Assembly: GCA_963590405.1 (NCBI GenBank)
Contig: CAVAPE010000038.1
Coordinates: forward strand, 1 to 22,427
DNA length: 22,427 bases
Direction of reading: 5' to 3'
DNA from: Limisoma sp963590405
Lineage (GTDB): Bacteria; Bacteroidota; Bacteroidia; Bacteroidales; Muribaculaceae
Under the pieces are notes generated by a model. That model did not search any database. It was not told where the DNA came from and saw only the letters and a list, made by a program, of their open reading frames with translations. Of the stretch, positions 15,966-22,427 are shown piece after piece (positions within the stretch are counted from its first letter, which is position 1; the number at the start of each line of letters is the position of its first letter). The position numbers were made by a program, and so were the translations under genes.

Positions 15966-16931
15966 ATGAATTTCAAAAAATATATCATTTTAGCGGCTGT
16001 GGCTCTCGGAATGAGTGCGTCGTTTGCCTCTTGCTCCGAAGATGACCTCGACCCGACGAGCATTTTTGTGGACACAGAGGAGCTCGACCCGTCTTCGCCA
16101 ACTTATCAACTCGATAAGTTCCTCGACGACAGTCTTCGCGTGCCTTACAACTGCGCGGTTACTTACCGCATGAAGGACGTAATGACCGACAAGACCTACA
16201 ACCTTGTGCCTGCCAAGTACGAATATTCAGTGGATTTGGCTGTGCTTTGCAAGTACTACTGGTTTGATGTCTACTACAATGTAGTTCCTGATAAGGACTT
16301 CATGAAGAAATATGGTCCACGCATCCTCCACTTCATCGGTTCGTCGGCAATCAACGCTGCCAACGGTACTGAGGTGCTCGGTTTGGCTGAGTCTGGTATC
16401 AAGATTTCTCTCTATAAGTTGAACTCTATGGATCTTAGCGATATTGAATACCTCAACGACCGCTACTTCCACACAATGCACCACGAGTTTGCTCACGTGC
16501 TCCACCAGACAAAGACCTATCCTAAGGAATTCGACCAGTTGTCAAACGGTCACTACGATGCTCTCGGTTGGCAGGATCGCACCACGGCTGAAGTTGCTTC
16601 GCTCGGCTTCACCACTCCTTACGCAAGCAGCCAGGCTCGTGAGGACTTCGCAGAGACTATCTCAAACTACATCACTATGACCGATGCTGAGTGGGCAAAC
16701 CTCTTGAAACTCGCTGGTCAGAACTATGAAGGCGTCGATGATGGCGTCGACGGCGTGGCTATCCTTAACCGCAAGGTTGAGATTGCTCGCAACTGGCTCC
16801 GCGACTCTTGGGGTACCGACCTCGAGGCTCTCCGCGCTGAGGTGCAGAAACGTCAGAACAACTACAGTCTCGACCTCGTGAAGGAATTGAGAAAACAGGT
16901 TTACGACATTCCAGTGCCTAACACAAAATAA
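15966..16931 (+). CDS. substrate import-associated zinc metallohydrolase lipoprotein (HExxH)
   Basis: This 321-residue lipoprotein has lipobox FASC (Cys23) followed by SEDD, an acidic stretch fitting surface display. The zinc site is HEFAH (173-177, in HTMHHEFAHVLHQT), with a likely third ligand in REDFAE (Glu227 or Glu230). This is the family found beside SusC/SusD in Bacteroidota (putative zinc-binding metallopeptidase, PF15890; TIGR04549 LP_HExxH_w_tonB). By family it should hydrolyse an imported substrate, probably peptide, at the cell surface; substrate and activity are unproven. It sits 34 nt after SusD, within the operon, with the same AATTATGAA start context. The length is typical. 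Confidence 0.88.
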   Translation: MNFKKYIILAAVALGMSASFASCSEDDLDPTSIFVDTEELDPSSPTYQLDKFLDDSLRVPYNCAVTYRMKDVMTDKTYNLVPAKYEYSVDLAVLCKYYWFDVYYNVVPDKDFMKKYGPRILHFIGSSAINAANGTEVLGLAESGIKISLYKLNSMDLSDIEYLNDRYFHTMHHEFAHVLHQTKTYPKEFDQLSNGHYDALGWQDRTTAEVASLGFTTPYASSQAREDFAETISNYITMTDAEWANLLKLAGQNYEGVDDGVDGVAILNRKVEIARNWLRDSWGTDLEALRAEVQKRQNNYSLDLVKELRKQVYDIPVPNTK

Positions 16932-16966
16932 AACAGGTGTAACCCTTCTAAACAATGCAAAGAATT

Positions 16967-18289
16967 ATGAAAAAAACAATTGCTATATTATTTGGCGTTT
17001 CGTGCCTGTTGAGCCTCAACTCTTGCTTCAAGACTGAGGACGACCTTTTCGACAAGTCGGCGGCACAGCGCTTGAATGAACTGCAGTCTACCTACCGCGA
17101 GGTGCTCTCGAGCGCCGAAAACGGTTGGGTGCTTCAATACTTCGCTTCTGATGAGGAGCAGGGCTATCCGTTTGTCATGAAGTTTGACAAATACGGTAGC
17201 GTAACTATTGCAGCCAAAAACTCCGCTTCCACAAGCAACACCTACAAGGAGGAAACTTCTACCTACGACTTCGTGCAGGATATGTCGGTAGTGCTCACTT
17301 TCGACACCTACAATACGATTTTCCACGAGTTCTCTTCTCCGGGCGACGATGGCGTGGGTCACGGTGGCGACTATGAGTTCCAAATGAAAGGTATGAGTGC
17401 CGACAAGGACACTGTCTATGTGATGGGTAAGAAGACTGGCATCGATATGCGCCTTGTTAAGTTCCCTATGGGTGCTACCTACAACACTCCAAGCGGCGAA
17501 CAGAAGACTGTATCTTCTTGGGAAGACTACTTCACTGCCATCAACGCCAACACGGCGGCGCTCTTCAACTCGAAGTTCCCGACCTACACTCTTACAGCAG
17601 GTGGTGAGAAGTACAACGTTACTGGTATGGGTTCAGGTTTTATGACGTTCGTTCCTGCGGATGCAACTGATGCGGATGCTTCTACTCGTACATACTATCG
17701 CGGCATCATCGTGAACCTCGACAACACCGTGCGCCTGTCTTCTCCGTTCAAGGGCGAGAACGACAAGTTCAGCGTCCAAACATTCGGTCTTTCGGATGCT
17801 AAGGACAAGTTGGTGGCACTCGATGGCACAAAGGACGCTACGTTGGCTTTGCCTTCGCTTGCCGAACTGTTTAAGCAACTCACTTGGACAATGCCTAATG
17901 CAACGATGGAAGGTCAGTTTGCAACGCTCTACAATGCAGTGGCTGCTGGTCTTGTAAACTACAACAAGAACATCAAGTTGCAGAGCCTTGGCTTCGGCTA
18001 CGACACCACAGAGGGTAACAACTACCTCAATATTAAGTCGAACAAATACAATGGCAAACTCTATTGCTCGATTTTGCCTGTCGACGACAACTCTGTTACG
18101 ATTTCGTTCACTGGCACTGGCGACAAGAATGGTAATGTGTTCTTGAAGAACGTGCCTGAAATCATGCAACTCATTGACTTCTTGCAGGCAAACAATATGA
18201 AATTGTCTACTCCAATGCCGTTCGCACCGTTGTCTGTAACCATCAGCAACTCTGCAAACGAGGCAGACAAAGCCGTAATCAATTTGTAA
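16967..18289 (+). CDS. DUF4302 surface lipoprotein
   Basis: This 440-residue lipoprotein has a signal peptide ending in LNSC (Cys20) followed by FKTEDD, an acidic export-type stretch. The early mature region AAQRLNELQSTYREVLSSAENGWVLQYF and GYPFVMKFDKYGSVTI is the hallmark of DUF4302 (PF14135). The function is unknown; the family regularly accompanies SusC/SusD and the HExxH lipoprotein, suggesting a surface substrate-binding or lid-associated part. The start at 16967 is chosen over 16955 (MQRI extension) because it puts the basic MKK at the signal peptide start and shares the AATTATGAA context of the two genes before it. A hairpin terminator follows. Confidence 0.85.
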   Translation: MKKTIAILFGVSCLLSLNSCFKTEDDLFDKSAAQRLNELQSTYREVLSSAENGWVLQYFASDEEQGYPFVMKFDKYGSVTIAAKNSASTSNTYKEETSTYDFVQDMSVVLTFDTYNTIFHEFSSPGDDGVGHGGDYEFQMKGMSADKDTVYVMGKKTGIDMRLVKFPMGATYNTPSGEQKTVSSWEDYFTAINANTAALFNSKFPTYTLTAGGEKYNVTGMGSGFMTFVPADATDADASTRTYYRGIIVNLDNTVRLSSPFKGENDKFSVQTFGLSDAKDKLVALDGTKDATLALPSLAELFKQLTWTMPNATMEGQFATLYNAVAAGLVNYNKNIKLQSLGFGYDTTEGNNYLNIKSNKYNGKLYCSILPVDDNSVTISFTGTGDKNGNVFLKNVPEIMQLIDFLQANNMKLSTPMPFAPLSVTISNSANEADKAVINL

Positions 18290-18314
18290 GGCTTAAATAC
18301 ACAATAAAATCTTC

Positions 18315-18350
18315 AGGCAGGCTGCCCGCTGATGGGTGGCCTGCCTTTTG
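18315..18350 (+). terminator. terminator of the SusC operon
   Basis: Stem AGGCAGGC (18315-18322) with GCCTGCCT (18339-18346), with a possible inner GCCC/GGGT pairing, followed by TTTTG. It starts 26 nt after the DUF4302 stop. Confidence 0.75.
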
Positions 18351-18416
18351 TGTTAAATCTTGACGAATTGTTAAAAATGTGATTTTTAGGCGAAATTTTT
18401 GATAGTATATTATGAA

Positions 18417-18434
18417 ATCACATTGAAATGTGAT
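18417..18434. promoter_or_regulatory. palindromic candidate operator before the T9SS gene
   Basis: ATCACATTGAAATGTGAT is a perfect 8-bp inverted repeat with a 2-bp spacer. A third half-site, AATGTGAT, lies at 18376-18383. The TCACA/TGTGA words resemble Crp/Fnr-family half-sites but in the reverse order of the E. coli site. Its centre is about 60 bp upstream of the start expected from the promoter at 18451-18480, a usual activator distance. Confidence 0.45.
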
Positions 18435-18450
18435 AATTTTGCCTCCAATA

Positions 18451-18480
18451 TTTGGTTTTAGCGAATCTCGTGTATTTTTG
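18451..18480 (+). promoter_or_regulatory. promoter of the T9SS-cargo gene
   Basis: TTTG (18451-18454), 18 nt, then TATTTTTG (18473-18480), an exact TAnnTTTG. The expected start near 18484 gives a leader of about 78 nt. A further TAATTTTG at 18434-18441 has no partner at the right spacing and overlaps the palindrome. Confidence 0.6.
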
Positions 18481-18561
18481 TTATGCCACTATGGTTTTGA
18501 TTGTATACTTAATGTTGCATATATATTATTCATTCTTATAAACAACTAATATTTTTTCACT

Positions 18562-20286
18562 ATGAAGAAATCATTACTTTTTTCTTTAGCATTAGTCCCT
18601 GCAGCGGCTTTCGCTGGTGTGGTTGGCGCTAACCGTGCAGTCAGTGTTCCTGCAAACATGCTTAAGGCTGTTCCTGCAAGCGAACAACTCGTAAAGGCAG
18701 CTCCTAACGCTGTTAAGGCAAACTTGAAGGCAAACAATGCATTCAACGTTAAGCCAAAAGCAGATGTAGAGGCAGGCTACGTACTTCCTGATGGCTCTTT
18801 CTTCTGGGGCTGGGGTGTTAGCGCCGATGGCAGCAAGTACGTTTCTATGCAAAATTCGTTTACACTTGCTCCTTGTAATGTTCCTTTGACTTGGGAGAAC
18901 GTTTCAACAGGTGCAACTTCATTTACTTGGACTTATCCTGTAGATTATGATGCTACTGGCTCGTCAGAGGTTACTGAGACATCTACTGAAAAGGATCTCG
19001 TTTGGACTCCTCCTTGCTTCTATATGTTCTCACAACCAGTTTTGGCAGCCGGCGAAAGCGAGTATAGTTATCCAGGTTATGCTCTTTATGGTGGTGTAGC
19101 TTATACTCAAGGTTATTATTTCTTGACCTATCCTGATGATTTCTATTCTATCAAGTCTGCTGATGGTGGAAAATATAGCTATTCTGCTTTCTGGGGTGCC
19201 TCTGAGAATACTGCTTCTTATTTGGAACAAATTGGTTTCAAAGGTCTAAACCCATCTGTAACGTCGATGTATCAATGTTATCCAGCTTCAGCGGCTGATT
19301 ATTTGATCGAGTCTGTTGCTGTTCGTGGTGCATTTGATAAATACACTTCTGACAAGTTGATTGCGAAAATTTGGAAAGTTAACGAAGAGGGTTATCTTTC
19401 AGACCTCATGTATGAAGGTTATATTGACGGTAGCGAAGTAGAAACAAGTGAAGAAAACTGGTGCTCTGCAACAATTCCTTTCTATGAATCTGATGGCGAG
19501 CTCGAATCTCAGGTATTTGCTCAAATTCCTGCAAACACTCCGATTGTTATTGAAATCACAGGTTTCGATGCTGCTAAGGATTCATTCCTCTTGGCAGGTC
19601 TCACTGAGTCGGGCGAAATGGCAGAAGACGATGCTACTCCAAGTTACTTCGGTGTAACTTATGATGGTAAAAGCGGTAGAACCACAAGTCTTGTTCCATG
19701 CGGCGCGATTACGTTCGGTTCAACAGGCTCAGAATCTCACTTTGCTTTGATTGATATTGCTACTAATATGTACTATTCATACGTAGAGGTTGACAGTGAT
19801 GTATTCAACTTCTCTACAGAAGGTGAGACAAAGACTTTGAATGTTAGCTCATTGTTTACTTCAGACAGTCTCTATCTTGAGGGCGAAGGCGAAGGCGATT
19901 GGTGGTCGTATGAAATTGGCGAAACCGACGATGATGGCGTTACACCAGTTGAAATCACTGTAGCTCCATTGGCAGAAGGTGTTCACAAAAACTGGTCAAT
20001 GGTTAATGTGAGAACTCTCGGTGCTTCTACTCCAATCTATCTCCTTCAGGATGACGGTAGCTCAGTTAACTCTGTTGCAACAACAAGCACTTCTGCAAAG
20101 GTTGTAAACGGCAACTTCGAGGTTGAGAGCGCTAATGCAACTGCAGTAGCAGTCTACAACTTGGCAGGTCAGAAAGTAGCAGAAACTACATTCGACGGCA
20201 AAGCAACAGTCGCAGCTGCCGACCTTGCAAAGGGCGTTTACGTCCTCAAGTTCAACAACAACGTCGTTGTCAAATTGGCTAAGTAA
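18562..20286 (+). CDS. secreted protein with T9SS type A sorting domain, function unknown
   Basis: This 574-residue protein has a Sec signal peptide (MKKSLLFSLALVPAAAFA, cleavage near 18/19) and a type IX secretion C-terminal domain at about 513-574 (FEVESANATAVAVYNLAGQKV, then DLAKGVYVLKFNNNVVVKLAK), so it should cross the outer membrane through the T9SS. The middle is Tyr-, Ser-, Asp- and Glu-rich beta-type sequence with no catalytic motif that I recognise. Residues about 405-498 (VFNFSTEGETKTLNVSS to STPIYLLQD) have the shape of a BACON/Ig-like binding domain; this is a guess from pattern. It could be an adhesin or binding protein. Tyr codons are TAC near both ends but TAT in all 13 cases from 19021 to 19220. 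It has its own promoter and terminator. Confidence 0.8.
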   Translation: MKKSLLFSLALVPAAAFAGVVGANRAVSVPANMLKAVPASEQLVKAAPNAVKANLKANNAFNVKPKADVEAGYVLPDGSFFWGWGVSADGSKYVSMQNSFTLAPCNVPLTWENVSTGATSFTWTYPVDYDATGSSEVTETSTEKDLVWTPPCFYMFSQPVLAAGESEYSYPGYALYGGVAYTQGYYFLTYPDDFYSIKSADGGKYSYSAFWGASENTASYLEQIGFKGLNPSVTSMYQCYPASAADYLIESVAVRGAFDKYTSDKLIAKIWKVNEEGYLSDLMYEGYIDGSEVETSEENWCSATIPFYESDGELESQVFAQIPANTPIVIEITGFDAAKDSFLLAGLTESGEMAEDDATPSYFGVTYDGKSGRTTSLVPCGAITFGSTGSESHFALIDIATNMYYSYVEVDSDVFNFSTEGETKTLNVSSLFTSDSLYLEGEGEGDWWSYEIGETDDDGVTPVEITVAPLAEGVHKNWSMVNVRTLGASTPIYLLQDDGSSVNSVATTSTSAKVVNGNFEVESANATAVAVYNLAGQKVAETTFDGKATVAAADLAKGVYVLKFNNNVVVKLAK

Positions 20287-20300
20287 TTTAAAGTTACATA

Positions 20301-20340
20301 CGAATAAAAAAAGCGTCCATCCGGGCGCTTTTTTTATTCG
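20301..20340. terminator. long bidirectional-type terminator
   Basis: A perfect 15-bp stem (CGAATAAAAAAAGCG at 20301-20315, CGCTTTTTTTATTCG at 20326-20340) with a 10-nt loop. The T-run in the right arm and A-run in the left arm let it work on either strand. It ends the T9SS-cargo gene. Confidence 0.85.
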
Positions 20341-20681
20341 CGATAGATAAGAATCGCTTCTGTGCGTGTGTTAGGCTGAAAGCCTCAAACCACCATAGCC
20401 CAGGGCAACGCCCTGGGTAACAGGTGTTTGGGTGACATGTATAGGCTGAAAGCCTTAAACCACCATAGCCCAGGGCAACGCCCTGGGTAGTAGGTGATTG
20501 GGTGAATCGCCCTGTAAGGGCAACCTAACCCCGACGCATTGACGCATTCGTGTTTTGGTGGTTATTAGCGAGGTCTGGGGCGCCACCCACACTAACAAAA
20601 AAAACTTCACCCCTCAAACCATTAAAACACAATAATTTACAATTTCCCCTCCGAAAAACGAGCAAAAAAGTTGCAAAAATA
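20341..20681. other. non-coding region between the T9SS gene and the rRNA promoter
   Basis: No gene is seen. The left half is filled by the tandem hairpin repeat (20372-20521). The right half (about 20522-20681) is A/C-rich, unstructured to my eye, and leads to the rRNA promoter. Confidence 0.6.
20372..20521. repeat. tandem 70-bp REP-like hairpin repeat
   Basis: Two direct copies with a period of exactly 70 nt (20372-20441 and 20442 to about 20506). Each has two perfect hairpins: AGGCT-GAA-AGCCT (20373-20385 and 20443-20455) and CCCAGGGC-AAC-GCCCTGGG (20399-20417 and 20469-20487). The first 48 nt of the copies differ at one base; the tails differ more. A shorter related hairpin, GCCCT-GTA-AGGGC, follows at 20509-20521. 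The form is that of REP/BIME-like interspersed palindromes. Confidence 0.85.
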
Positions 20682-20713
20682 TTTGGTGGGAATGCGCAAA
20701 GGCTGTAACTTTG
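20682..20713 (+). promoter_or_regulatory. rRNA operon promoter
   Basis: TTTG (20682-20685), 20 nt, then TAACTTTG (20706-20713): both elements fit the Bacteroidota consensus. The expected start near 20717 lies about 180 nt before the mature 16S. The leader holds small hairpins (CCCG 20724-20727 with CGGG 20734-20737; GAGGGC-GGGA-GCCCTC at 20790-20805). Confidence 0.75.
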
Positions 20714-20895
20714 TAACCGCTTTCCCGCTGAAACGGGGGCGAAACAAGAGAACATTGAAATGATGCGATAAAAAGACAAGACGAAGGAAGAGGGCGGGAG
20801 CCCTCCGTCAAGAGAAAAAGCGCAGTAGTCGGGACAGACGAAGTTGGTTTTCTGGCTGTGTTAGAAATACAGAAAAAATAAAGAAAACAATATTA

Positions 20896-22422
<1,527 letters not shown>

Positions 22423-22427
22423 CTGGA

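Noticed and set aside
20372..20521. CRISPR array
   Set aside because: Only two copies, the repeated part is longer than a CRISPR repeat, the units are joined without distinct spacers, and there are no cas genes.

Overview
The window is chromosomal DNA of a Bacteroidota bacterium, order Bacteroidales. Four things show this. Many promoters carry the Bacteroidota -7 box TAnnTTTG. There is a SusC/SusD outer-membrane import pair with partner lipoproteins, and a protein with a type IX secretion (T9SS) C-terminal domain. A near-complete 16S rRNA gene closes the window. Its V3/V4 text looks to me most like Muribaculaceae or a neighbouring gut/host-associated family, but that is from memory and needs a database comparison.

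Layout. 1-2690: the 3' tip of an unidentified gene, meso-diaminopimelate dehydrogenase (ddh) with a clear terminator, then a two-gene unit of branched-chain aminotransferase (ilvE) and an HD-domain phosphohydrolase. 2896-4748: a YczE/YitT-type membrane protein converging on, and overlapping by 19 bp, the lipid A disaccharide synthase gene lpxB (minus strand). 4809-8593: divergent from lpxB, a tight four-gene operon of a PlsC-like acyltransferase, a GNAT-type N-acyltransferase (together resembling the glycine-lipid genes glsA/glsB), a Wzi-like outer-membrane barrel and a small lipoprotein. 8670-9962: tyrS with its own promoter and terminator. 9963-10858: an AT-rich non-coding stretch with palindromes and possible promoters. 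10859-18289: a four-gene import operon of SusC, SusD, a zinc metallohydrolase lipoprotein and a DUF4302 lipoprotein, evenly spaced by 33, 34 and 35 nt. 18562-20286: a secreted T9SS-tagged protein with its own promoter and a terminator with a 15-bp stem. 20372-20521: a tandem 70-bp hairpin repeat. 20682-22422: the rRNA promoter, leader and 16S rRNA; the window stops 5 nt after the probable 16S end.

How the genes fit together. The middle block is about the envelope: lipid A synthesis on one strand faces amino-acyl lipid synthesis and an outer-membrane barrel on the other, and the two -7 boxes are only 12 bp apart. The second half is about nutrient capture at the cell surface: the SusCD complex with a surface metallohydrolase and DUF4302 protein, followed by a separately controlled T9SS-secreted protein. 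No glycoside hydrolase, sigma/anti-sigma pair or hybrid two-component regulator is present, so a peptide-like or other non-glycan substrate is possible but not proven. I found no CRISPR array, tRNA, transposase, prophage or defence system. I do not see a clearly new system; the best leads are the shared lpxB/lipid-operon promoter region, the palindrome before the T9SS gene, and the repeat upstream of the rRNA operon.
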